DNA from: Certhia americana
Taxonomy: Eukaryota > Chordata > Aves > Passeriformes > Certhiidae
DNA length: 64,000 nucleotides
Reading direction: 5' to 3'
Assembly: GCA_018697195.1 (NCBI GenBank)
Contig: CM031878.1
Span: 35,761,713-35,825,712 of the forward strand
The notes under the pieces are model-generated. The model did not search any database. It was not told the DNA's origin and saw only the letters and a program-made list of their open reading frames with translations. Numbering within the stretch: the first letter of the stretch is position 1; each line of letters opens with the position of its first letter. The position numbers were made by a program, and so were the translations under genes. Below are positions 25,070-38,385 of the stretch, piece by piece.

Positions 25070-28000
25070 GTGTTGTGATTGAAAAATAAAGACAAAAGTA
25101 GCTTTAGGAGTTTTTAAATTAAAGGCAAAATTCATATGAAACATAAAAATACACTCTAATATTAGTAAATAGGAATGCTGCCACCTACACACATGCATGC
25201 AATACTTAGTAACCTCAAAATCAATCAGACTTTTCCCCAGATCACCTGCTCATGTTGCCCAGCTGGCAGAAAGGCCAACCCTGTGCGACCCCTTCCCAAT
25301 TCACCTGGAATGAAGACAGTATGCCTTGTGCACCTAAACCCCTGATCAGTGGGTTTCAGCACATTTCAGTCAGTCGGGGCTGACTATTAGGTAGAGTGTC
25401 AGGTGGCTCAGAGCCCTCCTGCTCTTACAGCCTACTACTGTGTTTAAGGCACTTTAACCTGGCCAGCTGATTTTAGCTGTGATTATTAAGTCACTGTGTG
25501 ATGCTCAGGAACAACCTTCAGAGCAGGAAGAGTTAATCTGTAAAATAGCGCTTTGTGAATTAAACCTGGCATAAGTTCACCATGCTTTCCTTCTCAGGGA
25601 TTAGGTCTTTAATATGCAAATTTTGACTGTAGACAGGCAAATGGATATACTGGAATAAATCAAACTTCAGCAGTTACATTGCTAAGAACAGTAAGAGAAT
25701 ATAATACAGCAAGCAGATTTATATCCTGTTGGGTAATCCTCCAGGATTTCCCTTGCTGAAAAGTCAGACCCAGTTTATGTCAGAAGCAGTCAATAATACA
25801 GAAAACTAAAACATAGAATTGAATGAGTGTTAATTTCTTAATTCATAAAGGGAGAAGGTGGCTTTTCTTTAGCAACTTCACCTCCCTCAGAGGTGGTACA
25901 ATATTTTTGCAGCCGGAGAGTAACAGAAATTAGACATTTTAGAGATATGTGTTATTTAGCTATACAAGCACTATCAAAGCAAAACAAAAATAACAGCAAC
26001 AAATTTCTGACAAGACTGACTTGCATGAGAAACAAGGTGGAACCTTGAACCTCTGAACCTTGAATAGAAACATTATTTTTACCTCCACAAGAAGCCATTA
26101 TCACTCTTTCACCAAAAGGAAGGTCACACCATCTTTCACAAAAGATTTTCCTGCTCATAATTGCCGCCTGCAGTGTACAGACAAATGCAATCTTTTAAAA
26201 TGCTAACTGTGTTATACTTGCACCCGAGGGATCCAATGGTACAAATGTAATGTGGCCTAACCAGTTTGTCTTAGCAAGACCTTACAGTGCTGATTTGAAA
26301 CAGCTGAACTAAATCAACAGTTACCTTGAGCCAAAGGCCTTTGGAGAGCAATTAGAGTCAAAGCTTGGGTTTTGAACCCAATATGCCCTGTCAGTCTCCA
26401 TGATTTGTGTTTGTTGTACTCAGCCTCATTTCCTGCGTGAAATACGAGGCTGTATAAAGAGGAAAAATTCCCAAGATTAAAAAATATTTGACCTCAGTGC
26501 ATTTGCGAGCATGAAAGTACACATGTCTAAATGACCATTTTGGTTTGTAGTACAAAGTTCTATTGATGTTGGCAGGCTGAGCTTCCCTGTCTCAAAGCCA
26601 CATGAATGGTTTCAGGTTTCAGCCAAAAAATGTTTTCCACATGCTTTAGTGTGGGCCAATTTACACAGCAGATTTTGCAGAGACTGTGGCCAAGTGCTTC
26701 ATAAAGGGCTGCCTTCTTTGGGATCAGGGAAACCACAACAGACACATTGCTAATGCAATCTAATTATCTGCTTGAATATTTTTCCAGATGTATCCAATGT
26801 CTAAAAATACTGCAATAAAAAAGGTATTATTTGGCTCCTTGGACTGAAACAGTGGCATAAAGAACCTGCTTGTCTACAGGGGAAGTTATAACGAAGTAAT
26901 TCTGTGACTGCCTTTAAATCAGTCAGACAAAACTGAACAGCCCATAGGTAGGCTATTTCTTGCCTCATGTTTGGAATTAGCTTCCAAAAGAAAACCATGA
27001 ATAAATGGGAGCAGGATTTTTTTTTGTTTTGTTTTTTTTTGTAAAAAACTGCATCTCTTTCTTACAAGGCAATTTCCATCATTTGCAGATCACAATTTGA
27101 TATTGGGTAGACTCACCTAATACAAAACACCTTTTCACTGAAATGAGATGTAAGACAAAGATTCTGGGCAGTGGTATGTGGATAGTCATGTCATGAGTTA
27201 TTGCTTATTTTTATGATTTTACTGCTATAGTTCACTACAGGTGAACAATTAGATGCTCAGACAGGATCACTCAGTACCCTCAGTACCCCAGGTCCAGACA
27301 AACATAAAACAAAAGTGGCTTTTTTCCCTAAGAAGTCCTCATAGATTCCCTACTTACTGTCACTGGGGACTGTTTCCTTTCTTCCTGCTAATGTGCCTGA
27401 AACCCCAAAATTTGGCATAGATTATTCAAACAGGAACTGACCATTTAATAGATTTTTCTGTTGTTCTACATCTTGATCAAGTAATATGAGTAAAAAAACA
27501 GACGTATTTTTACACCTGTAATATGTACAGAGTTTCTATTTGGAATAATATTCATTTTGAATAACCTGCAATTCTAGAAACTCAGACCGGTTTCAAATGC
27601 TTTTACTTTTGTATTTTATAAACTATTTACAATAGCAACTTTAATAATGCCTAAAAAATTATTTTATTTTAGGATATAATCAAAAGATATGTTTATTTTT
27701 TGTTTTTAATATCCAACTTTTCCTTAGTCTATTACTGATTGGGAAAATAACAAAGATGAAGCAGTAACTTAAATTTATTTTCCAAGCATTCTCAATCACA
27801 ACCACAAAAAAACCAAACCAAACGAAACCAAACAAAACAATAAAAAACACCAAAAAAAACCCCAAAAAACCCAAACAAACAAAACAAAAAAAAAACAAGC
27901 AACAAAAAAAACAAGCAACAAAACCAAACACAGACACACACACAGAGACACATACATACACACACAAAAAAAAGCAAACAAAAAGAACCCCTAAAAACCC

Positions 28001-29202
28001 CACACACAAAATCCCAAAGACTATGAACAGCAACCCTGATTTCCCCACAAATCACTAGAATGAATGAGCACAGGTGCCAAGGTAATAGCCTTGAACAGGC
28101 TGAAGCTGAAATTGTGACTGCTGAATCTGAACACAGTATAAGAAGAATGCTGAAAACCACATGGGAGACCCAGAAGAATCTGCTTCAGGATTTTTGCCAT
28201 TTCAGTGTCATTCCTGAATTATTTGAGTTATTTCCATGCTCAAATAATGATGTTTGTCAGAAGTAATTTACAAGAGGATGTGGTTATGCATGTACCCTTG
28301 AATACTTGCATCAGAAGAAGCATTTGCCAGTCTTATGACTTGGCTTATTGGATAAGAAGTGACAACAGTGGGATAGAGACATTAGTCCAAAAACAGATAG
28401 TTAGGCACTTTCAAGTGGTTTAAATTACTGTTTGTATGTTTAAAAGAAAAATAAATTTCATCATGCTTTCTGTCTACTCTCACCACATTGACTTGCCACA
28501 GCTCAACATGCTAACTTTTATTTTCATAAAGCAAATTAATTGGCTTTTCAAATAAATTCCAAGAATTTGAAAAACTGTGGAATATGGAATCTATACATTG
28601 TGCAAATATTTGCAGTACAATGGTGTGTCATATAATATTGAAGAAATATTACTGGTTCTATATAAGCATATTTGGTTCCATAACACACTTGCAAAGCAAT
28701 CATGCTATGAAGTTGTCAGTCAGTATTAAAAATACTAATGTTTTTAACAAGTTATAGAGGTTGCAAAAATTCTCAGTTAGCTGTGCAGATGAACACTAAA
28801 TGTTTAGCAAAAATAGTAAAATTTGCAATTCCTTCTAATTAAAATGGGGTTTCAAAAGTTCTGCTATGGACATACTCCCTTGACAGCATATTTTTAACAA
28901 GTCAGACATATTGTACTCTCTATAGCATTTTGGCTCCTTTTTTTTCCCCACACTGAGACCAACCTACTAAGGCAAGCTGACAGTTCTTCAAGTTAAGACA
29001 TACATGCCAGTAGACAAAGTTATACATGAGGCCCGAATCACACAGATTCATCTGTCATACACATGAAATAATGAGAAAGATTCTTCTGCTCCTTGTTTCT
29101 TTCTCTCTCATGTAAAATAACATGCTCACTTAATCATGTTAACATCTACATAAGAAACTCTTTGAAGAGCAGCTCCTCCTAACTTGTTTCTGTAGCAAGG
29201 AG
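25070..29202. other. Unique sequence, no gene seen; possible conserved noncoding stretches
   Basis: No exon was recognised. Between 25478 and 25660, and again at 26221-26470, the sequence is complex, lacks repeat signatures and contains motif-like words, including a perfect POU octamer ATGCAAAT at 25614-25621. Whether these are conserved cannot be judged from one sequence. An A/C-rich tract interrupts the block at 27799-28013. Confidence 0.45.
27799..28013. repeat. A/C-rich low-complexity tract with (CA)n core
   Basis: AAAC and AAAAC units with embedded CACACACA at 27930-27965. The G/T-rich minus strand reads through as two overlapping frames of 122 codons made mainly of Phe, Val, Cys and Leu; these are composition artefacts. 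Confidence 0.9.
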
Positions 29203-29602
29203 NNNNNNNNNNNNNNNNNNNNNNNNNNNNNNNNNNNNNNNNNNNNNNNNNNNNNNNNNNNNNNNNNNNNNNNNNNNNNNNNNNNNNNNNNNNNNNNNNN
29301 NNNNNNNNNNNNNNNNNNNNNNNNNNNNNNNNNNNNNNNNNNNNNNNNNNNNNNNNNNNNNNNNNNNNNNNNNNNNNNNNNNNNNNNNNNNNNNNNNNNN
29401 NNNNNNNNNNNNNNNNNNNNNNNNNNNNNNNNNNNNNNNNNNNNNNNNNNNNNNNNNNNNNNNNNNNNNNNNNNNNNNNNNNNNNNNNNNNNNNNNNNNN
29501 NNNNNNNNNNNNNNNNNNNNNNNNNNNNNNNNNNNNNNNNNNNNNNNNNNNNNNNNNNNNNNNNNNNNNNNNNNNNNNNNNNNNNNNNNNNNNNNNNNNN
29601 NN
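29203..29602. other. Assembly gap, 400 N
   Basis: Exactly 400 unknown bases. The round size suggests an estimated or placeholder scaffold gap, so real content may be missing. Confidence 0.99.
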
Positions 29603-32600
29603 AGCTATCAACAAGACTTAACCAACAAGCAAGCTGAAGTATGTCCCAGTGTTACTTAAAGACCCCACTGTGTCTTTATACGATGCTATATATACCACAT
29701 TGACCTAAAGTACTTGTTTTCATAAGACAATATTTTAAAAAATATATGGGACTTTACATTGGGCTTGCAAATTTCCAGCAAAATACTGGTGTGTATAAAG
29801 CTAAGCTATGTTAAAAATGTTTTCATTGCAGTTAAAATTGATTAAAGATCACAGCTTATAACCACATGTGAAGGATGCTCTGTCCTGACACCTGTTGGAT
29901 AATCACATATGAAAATCTCTCTTTAGACTGTCTCTGTCAGAATGGTACAGATTTTTAAAATGCAATTACTCTAAGTATTTAAACTAATCTAGACTATTCT
30001 GATACAGTAAGGAGAAGGAGTGACTTCACAGTTATGCCAGAAGGTCTAGTAAGGAAGCTTATGGGAAGTAAATTCCTGACCTTTCAGGCTGCATCTCCTT
30101 TTTTCTTTGCTCCTTCTCTGTTTTTCTTTGACCTCATACCTTTATTTTCTTCCTTTCATCACCGGTACGTCTATTCCCAAAACCAACACATTTTCAAAGA
30201 TCGTACAGTTTTGCTGCAGCAAATCATGGGTGAAATTAGGAAGTGTCTCTGTTTCACGAGAAAAGGATGGAAAGGACAAGTGGGAGATCTGGTCAACAAG
30301 AGCAAGTGGGAGATCAGTCTACAGAAACAACTGGGTAGCATCTCTACGCTAAGTGCACAGCACAACTGAAACCTGTGAGTATTACCATAATGTCAACATG
30401 ATCCTATTGCTATTAATATTGACTGTGATGAAATATCCCATGTATATCTGTTTTCCTCTAATATTTTTTCCTTTCTAGTTTGTTTCTGATTATGTTTTGT
30501 TTGTTTTGTCTCTTTTTTCAGTGAAGGAAATTGCCTCTCAACTTCTTTCTACCTTTCCCTCCTTTGGCCTTTGCTTTTAACAACTCCTTTCTTTCAGCTC
30601 CTTCCAGTCCTTTTGTTTTGTCCCACTTCCAGAAGTTACACTCTTACTGAAGGCTGATAGATTTCTACACAACAGTAAGAAGCAAAGAAGTAAAGGCACA
30701 GTAGCAAAGGCAATGAGGGAGAGTGCATTTTGCACATTTCTACTCTCATGTGGCATTACCAGAAAAGTAAATACATTTTCCATGCAACTGATAAAAATTG
30801 CTATTTGAGGTGTTTTTTGGTTTTTGGGGGTTTTTTTTGTTTGTTTGTTTTCTTTTCTCACTAGCCAAATAATTCCAGATGCAAGCTGTGGGCTCTCTTG
30901 GTTAATTGTACATTCTAATGAAAGTGAAGAGTTCCTATCCAGCACCACACCAGGAAATACCACTGGGTATTAGATACTGCTGTGGGAAACCATTTACCTT
31001 TTTTCCTTTCTGTCAAGTGTAACTGTAAACAGCAATAATCATACAGGTTTTTTTTTTTATGCAAAAGAAGGAAAAAAGTTGCTTTGGGAAGCAAAGAAAT
31101 ATAGAGAACAATTTCAAAGTTGCAAAACAATTACACAGGCAAAATGAGACTCTTAACTTTTTACTAATTTTCCTGAAGTTGCAAGTGTTTCATCTTATTC
31201 TACTATTATTGTGGGTGCCACTGGAAATAATACTTCAGCACACAAAATTTCTTGCACATAAATGGAGAAAACCTAAGAGCAAATACAATATTAAATATTC
31301 CCATGCTGATATTTTGTAGAATTTCCTTTCAGAAAACTGTCAGCCTCATAGTAGAAGAAGATTTGACATGAGTCACATAGTTCTGGAAAACTATGTCAAG
31401 AAGGAAATGAAGACTTTAAAGCAAAATGGGGAAAGGCACAAAGATGTTCAGGCTCTTCAATCCCTTACTGAGGTAGCACTTGCTGACACAGCCACTTACT
31501 TTACCTCTATGCACACATACTTGCAACAAGTGCTGTGGAAAGTTGACCTCTGTCAGGCTGGGGTTTTATCCAGCTCCCCCATACTAGAAAGCTAGTCAAA
31601 TAAAGTAACATATTATGCTTTTTGTAGCAATTAATTCCCAATAATAATACATAATGATATTTTGAATTTGCTCTCTCAGTAAAGAGTTACTAAGTTCGCA
31701 GCATTTACTTATATTTTAACAGAGTACATCTGTCATTTCATTCAAGAGCAGGCCTATGGGTAATCATTTAATCAAAACCACTACTGTGACTGCTACTCAT
31801 AAAGAAAATTACAAAGCAGAAGCAGCTTTAAAACCAGGATTACAAAGATTAAATAGGAGTCACTTATTGCTAAGTGTTGGGTAAGAATAAATTACAGTGT
31901 CCTTAAATTTGAAGGGAGGTAGGGAGGCAGAATTATTCATTTTGCCTCACGAGTATTTCCTAATTTTCATTTCCACTCTTCATAGCTATAGTAAATTAAA
32001 AAATTGAAAATTCACGAAAAACTGCTTAGTGTTCAAAGAGACAGAAATTCTAATGGTCATACAAGACACTTTGTTCTAGATCTACAACTTGGAGTAATAA
32101 AAAGGTTTTATTTAATGCTGCTTTTTTTTTAAAAAAGACACTCTCCCCATCATTCTTACAAGTCACCACACAGACTGAAATCTGAAAAAGTACGTATTTA
32201 TGTACTTTTCTCTGAAAGGACACAGCACTGTACACAGTATATGGATTCATATTGGCAGCTCCAGCTAGAGGGAGATTGGAGGGTAAGAAACTCGTCAGAC
32301 TGGAGTTCTGATTTTTAAACATGTTTATAGGGAAATAAAGAAACTCTGAAAAGAGCTGCAAGCAATTAATTTACTTTCAAAAGACTAAAAACATTCATTG
32401 CAAAACTGAACGCTTAAGTAAAATTACTACATCTATTTATCAAAATAACTGACCTCATACAGATAAAGACACATGTTATCTCTTGACATGAACTATATTG
32501 CTAAGTGATCTTAATTACTATACAGTTGTGTCACACAGAGATCTCCCAAATACAGTGCCCAAAAGTTAGGAATGCAAAGACAGAGACAGGATTAGACACT

Positions 32601-32953
32601 GAAGCAACAGAAAAGCTTTGTTTCTGGAAGGTAGGAGCACTTGGAAAAAAGAGGAGGATGCTACAGCACTACAAATATATTCTGTCAGCCAACTGCTCTT
32701 CATGTTTACATTCCTTCTCCCCAGAGTCTGCTATATCTGACTAAATGTAGCTTCTGTTCTAGAGCTGGCTGAAAAAGCTGTGATTGCAATATATGTCTCA
32801 TTAATCACAGTCTTTTATGTTAAAATTAACACAGGCATGCAGCAGAACATCTAGGCTGAGTTTAAATATAAATTCAAATTATATTTTTTATGGTCATTAC
32901 TTCTTTTTGAAACACGTCATTCTAATCATCTTACTGAAATTGTTTAAAGAGAC

Positions 32954-32996
32954 AGAAGGAAGAGGAAGAGGAAGAGGGAGAGGAAGAGGAAGAGAA
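32954..32996. repeat. (GGAAGA)n microsatellite
   Basis: About seven GAAGAG-type units, all purine on the plus strand. Confidence 0.85.
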
Positions 32997-34928
32997 TACC
33001 AAGTAGCAGTGCAAAATGCACAAGGAGAAGATTATAAAGTCTTACTTTACACAAGAGACATACCGAGGTGTACTTTGTTACTGAATTCACTATAACGTGG
33101 ACAAGCATTAGAAGCCTGTGGCAGTTTTTGAAAACAGGAAAGAATAAACCTGCAACAGTACTTTTAAGTCCCGAAAAACTATTTCCATGCCTGAACTTCT
33201 AATTGATAGCAATATATTGAGAAAAAAACCCATTGTGTAGTCTTAATTCTCCTTATTCTATCAGCTACAATTCCTTAAGGGTAAAATAGTTTCTGTGGCC
33301 TAGGATAATCTTGAACCTTATTTCCTATAGATACTGTACAGTCAGATTGCTCTAGTGTTTCAGTGTCAAGTCAGTGTTTCAGTGAATCCTAATTTCCTTA
33401 CAGTTGACCCCATGTACCCAATTTCTTGTCTAAATGAAATGTTCCTTGCATCACAACAATGAAATATTCCTTCAGCATACTTTACTTCAATACCTGCTAA
33501 TTTCAGAGTAAGCCTCTTGCTTTAAATTCATGATTAAATTTTCTTGTAACACACACATTCAAGTATGACTATCACAGGATTACACTAAAGTAAGAAACCA
33601 ATGGATTTGCCTTTATCCTAAAACCCCATAAGAAGGCTTCAACATCAAAAGAATGCCTAAGTTGATTTGATGCTTGTCATCAATATTTTTTCACAGGATC
33701 AAACTAATTTTGACTGTGTTAAATAATACTGACCTCTAATACTCCTTAATCTTTTTGATTTTCCTCCAACACATTAAGGAGTTTACATATAAAGTAACAT
33801 AAAATAGGTTTGTATGTATGTCCATTTGTATTCTTATTTCTTTGGAGGCAAGGGGGGAAAGAAGTGCTACACAAAAAGCTGCTGGTGACAGGTTTGGGTT
33901 TTTTACTATGTCTGTTTCCAGCACACAGAAAATTGAGTTGAAAATAATTTACATCTAAAATTCTAATTTTGAAATGCTTATAAATTTACAGCTATGAAAT
34001 CTGCTCAAATGCATCTAATATTCAGGGTATAGGCAATTGCTGCTTTATTGTTCTTTTACCCCATCATAAAAGCATGAATTTCAATGATGTTGTATTGATA
34101 TGGTGACCATGTTGCAACACACTTATCAATATTAAGCAACCAGTCAAGCACATCAGCAGGTGTTCTTTCTATATACATTGTTTTGTGTATTTAACATATT
34201 TTGTAATATGTTAAGCATACAAAGATACGCCAGGGTACTATTTACATATCAACTTGAATAACCTTTAATAGTCACAATGTTCCTCATTTCACTTATTTAT
34301 AATAGCATTTCTGGGCTAGATGGCAAGGGAAAACTTTAAAGCTTCAGGCATGTGAAATACTATTCCTACTTGTAAATATCTGGAAATAGGTCCACTAACA
34401 GCAGCCTCCTCAACCCAGCACTGAACACTAACAGCCTCTTAGTTTCCAACATTCCTCAATGGGCAATCCAGTGACACACCCCATAACCTACCATCCTTCT
34501 TCAATCATATGGGCTCCTGCCATTTCATGAGCCACCAAAAGACATGTCATAGTTTAAGCATCCACTCTCCCTGCTTCTATCAGCAGCAGCTCCGTCCTGG
34601 GCCAAGGCCACTGCTCAAGGAGGTGACACCACAGATTTACTATCAACACAGTGTGAAGAGTCATTCCTGGTGCATCTGTAAGGATGCAGAAAGTTAGTTC
34701 ACATGCCACAGATCCTCTCCACTCATTGCAACATATCCCTTAGAATTTTATCTTCAATAATATCTGACTTGTAAGGACACTACACTTCTAGAAGGCCCAA
34801 GATTCATAAAGTGGTATTGGATACAGTTTAGGTAACACTTAAGATGTGTGGGGTTTTCATAGGTTCTGTGTATACTAAAGGAAGAAAGACAATTTGTTTC
34901 TCCAAGGCATGATTCACCCTGTTGTAAT

Positions 34929-34964
34929 TAAAAAAAACAAAAACAAAAACAAAAACAAAAACAA
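34929..34964. repeat. (AAAAAC)n microsatellite
   Basis: Five CAAAAA units after an A run. Confidence 0.85.
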
Positions 34965-37654
34965 AGTCCTTATCCAAAGTTTTGGTGTTTGGCTCTTGGT
35001 TCACAAATGAAGTTGCCAACACATTATGAATAAATCGGATAGAGACCATCCTGCTGCAAATTCAACAAATTTAGATGTACCACTCCCTTACTTTTCCTTT
35101 GCAGATACTATGACTTCACTGTTCAGATGGGTAATTTTTCAATACAGACAGTAAACTATGCCTTCAGCTGTGCTTTCTGCAGCCAAGCTTTAGAGATGGT
35201 CAACTTTGTTGTCCTGTTCTACTATTCATACCACCAAAAAGACAGAAAAAATTTTAGTAGATTTGAAAAATGACTGAAGAAAGATTTTTTTTATGTGAGG
35301 TTTAGAAGATCTCAATTTATCTCTCAGTATACAGACAGAGAAGTGTCTTGATGACTCTGTGCAAGAAATCACAAAAGGAAAAGATAATTGATGCTGGGAA
35401 GATTTTTAACCTTTCTGTCTAGAGTGTAATAAGAATCAACAGCAGGGTAGTGAAGTTAAATAATTCTAACTTTGAGATAAGGCATAATTTTCTAACTCTG
35501 AGAGGAACTGAACAGAGAAACAGGTGACTATGAAAAGTCAACATGACATGGAATGTTTTGAGATAAAATTAAATACCTTTTAAAAATTTCCTTAATTTAG
35601 ATCTGGAACAAATTTTACACTTAAAAGCACAAATCAGATAACATATAATTGTTGAATTTTATGGCTGTCCACTTGCTTTCTTAACCAGGCACCTGTGATT
35701 TTAATTATATATGATTCAGTTTCCTGTGAAAATTTTCCTATATTACAAGAAATTTGGATGTCTCTGTCTTCCTTCACAACTGGGAGGATGGTCAGTCCCC
35801 TGGTGCTGCCTCCACCTACTTCACTTTCTTTTGTAGGCACCTCAGGCACTGAGGACACAAAGGTCCTGATCATTATCAGTGGCATACAGGAAAAGTGAAA
35901 CATAACATGTAAAATGAACATACCACTACGATGTGACTTGATAGAGTGCTGGGGCTCCTCCTTCTAGGATAAGTTTTTTTATGTATATGCATTGAATGAC
36001 ACATTCCTTGTGACAAAAGCAACATTATGCTCTTTCTTACTCTTTGTGACCGTACAAGCTACTTCAGAACTACTGTAAAGCAGAATCTGCCATAGAGATT
36101 CTACCTTCATGTCTTATGAAGGTGCTCAGCTATAGTGTCAGCTGAAGGGAGAAAGCAAAGCCTAATCTGTAAGTCCAAAACCACTGAGAACTCCTACACC
36201 TGATAAAATCAGCATCATTACTGTATTTGTTTTGGGAAATGCAACAGCTATCACCAACATGATTTCATTTTCAAAGTAGATAGACAGAAATTTTTAGACC
36301 TACCAGGTTATGTATTTTTTATTTAATTGCACTTATTACTGGTTAGATTGACAACTATCATAACTGAAATCTGGGTTCTATAGAAAACAAATCTCAAAGT
36401 CAAAGCAAGTTAATGCTTTTGAGCAAAAAGGGTCCATTTTCACCTAGTTACTATTATGCTCACTGTCCTTTGAAAAGGAAATCTCCTCATGAAGTCTATA
36501 TTAAATACTCCAAGTAGCTCTCCCAAAAGCAAAAGCAAATGCCCATGTTCTCACTAAAGTACTGCTAAATGAATTAAACTTCATTTGAATTCCGTGTCCT
36601 TGAACTTTTTTCCAATCCTGCCAGATGTTTGAGTAGTTTCAGACAGATTATATTTTTGCCTGGTTTTGCAGTGGTTATTGCTGGCTGGACCTGGGGAGAA
36701 AAAATAAAGTGGACAAAAGGGCATAGTTTCCCTTCTTCCCTCATTCCTCAAGCTCATCAGTGTAGAAGCCTGTACACAAACCCATAACAACTTTCCCTTT
36801 AAAATACTGACCACAAGGTGCAGAGTAGGACCAGGAATATTAGTATGACCAATAACAACAAAAGAAAGTACATAAAAACATCCTTGTGATCAAAGCAAAG
36901 ACCTGAAACAGAGCTATTCAACCTGCTTCACAATGAGCAAACTCATTGATGTGAATACTCACATTAAGAAGGTTTCCAGTGCCTGAGCTAGGTCAAATAT
37001 CACAGCACACAGTACTGGACAACCACATAGACATTCTCCTGTTCATAGCTTGCAGACAAGTGTGTTCATTGTAACACTCTGAATTCACAGAGCTGCACAA
37101 CACTTCCTTTCACAGCTGCCGCTGACTTCACAGCAAAGAGGTGTCTAAAGACATAATAACTTTTTTAAACCATTGCAGTTAGCCAAACAAGCAATGAAAT
37201 AATCAGGAGACTTAAGTCTTACTGTGACGAGTTATAAATGTGAAGTTTCATTCAAAAGCACCTCCAATCAATGCTGTTCAGTGTAAAGGATTTCCTACTG
37301 AGTAATCTACCAGAGATTTTTTTCTTGGCATTTTGATGCTAGCTACCAGGCTTTACTGAGCATATGCCTCCCTGCATCATAAGCAAGCACTTAAGGAAAA
37401 AAAAAAAAAAATAATTATTTGTTTATACAAAAATAAACAAGATTTATTTTTTTAGAGAAGGAAAGTAAAGGCACACATGCTATGATCCAATATCATCCAA
37501 CATTCCACACTAACCTCTTAAAGAGGCACATGAAAATATTCTAAATTAAAAGATTCTGGTTTGAAATAGGGAACTATAATGGAAAGAAGAAAAGTATTAC
37601 AGGATATCAAACATTTCTTCTAAATTCACTGCTATATTTTCTTTCCTCTTCAAC

Positions 37655-38385
37655 TCTGGGACACCCAGTACTAAACCCAGCATTCCAGATGTGGCCTAAC
37701 CAGTACTGAGTACAGGGAAGCAATCACTTTCTTCAACCTGCTGTCAGTGTTCTGCCTAATAACTCAGAATGCTGTTGGTCATTTTTGAGGAAAGGGCATA
37801 TTACCAGCTAATGATCAGCTTTTATTTTCCTAGAAACCCCAGGTCTTTCTCAGCATAGCTGCTTTCCAACAGGTCTCCTGGGGGTTGTGTACAGGTGCAT
37901 AAGACTGTTTCTGCTCAGGATCAGGATTTAATCACTTTTTTTTTCCTTTGTGTTTCTGGAAATGTAATGCATGAATATATTCTCTATCATCATATGAGGT
38001 TGTAAGATGACACCAAGTAGCATGAAGTTTAAGATTGGAATGACATTTTTTATTTTACAGGTTGCAAAGCCTCTCTCAATTGCCACAACCTTTCAAGATT
38101 GCCCTTGCAATGCATTAGCCTGCTTCATCAGAATTTGTGGGTGCAACCCATCAGCCCCCAGAGACTTAAGTCCACATTCTCATGTGCCCTCTCTAGGCTG
38201 ACACTGTCTTCCGTGTTCCAGACTTCCCCTTTGGTCTCAGAGCCCTGTCTTCCCTAAAGCATGTGTTAGCAGTGATGAATGAAATAAAAGAAGCATTGAG
38301 TACCTTAGCTTCTTCTGTGTCTTCATCAAGTGCCTTATCCTATTCAACAGTTTTCTCATGTTTTCCCTAGCCTTCCTTCAGGAAG
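37655..38385 (-). mobile_element. CR1 LINE fragment, internally deleted
   Basis: Read on the minus strand, this matches the reverse-transcriptase to 3'-proximal part of avian CR1. Recognisable plus-strand landmarks are the CCAGATGTGGCCTAACCAGTACTGAGTACAGGG block (37685-37717), CCCCAGGTCTTTCTCAGC (37836-37853), GTGGGTGCAACCCATCAGCCCC (38138-38159) and GAGTACCTTAGCTTCTTC (38299-38316). In intact CR1 the second pair lies much further from the first, so several hundred bases have been lost internally. No open frame survives. Confidence 0.85.

Larger units (their letters stand above)
29603..37654. other. Unique sequence with small simple repeats, no gene seen
   Basis: No recognisable exon or transposon. 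A 111-codon plus-strand frame at 30034-30369 and a 128-codon minus-strand frame at 30577-30963 show no domain I know, and neither has a convincing start context. A local repeat of AAGTGGGAGATC occurs near 30279 and 30304. Confidence 0.5.

Noticed and set aside
27680..28160. Minus-strand frames rich in Phe, Val, Cys and Leu that look like membrane proteins
   Set aside because: They are translations of an A/C-rich low-complexity tract.
29126..29614. 162-codon minus-strand frame
   Set aside because: It consists almost entirely of the 400-N gap.
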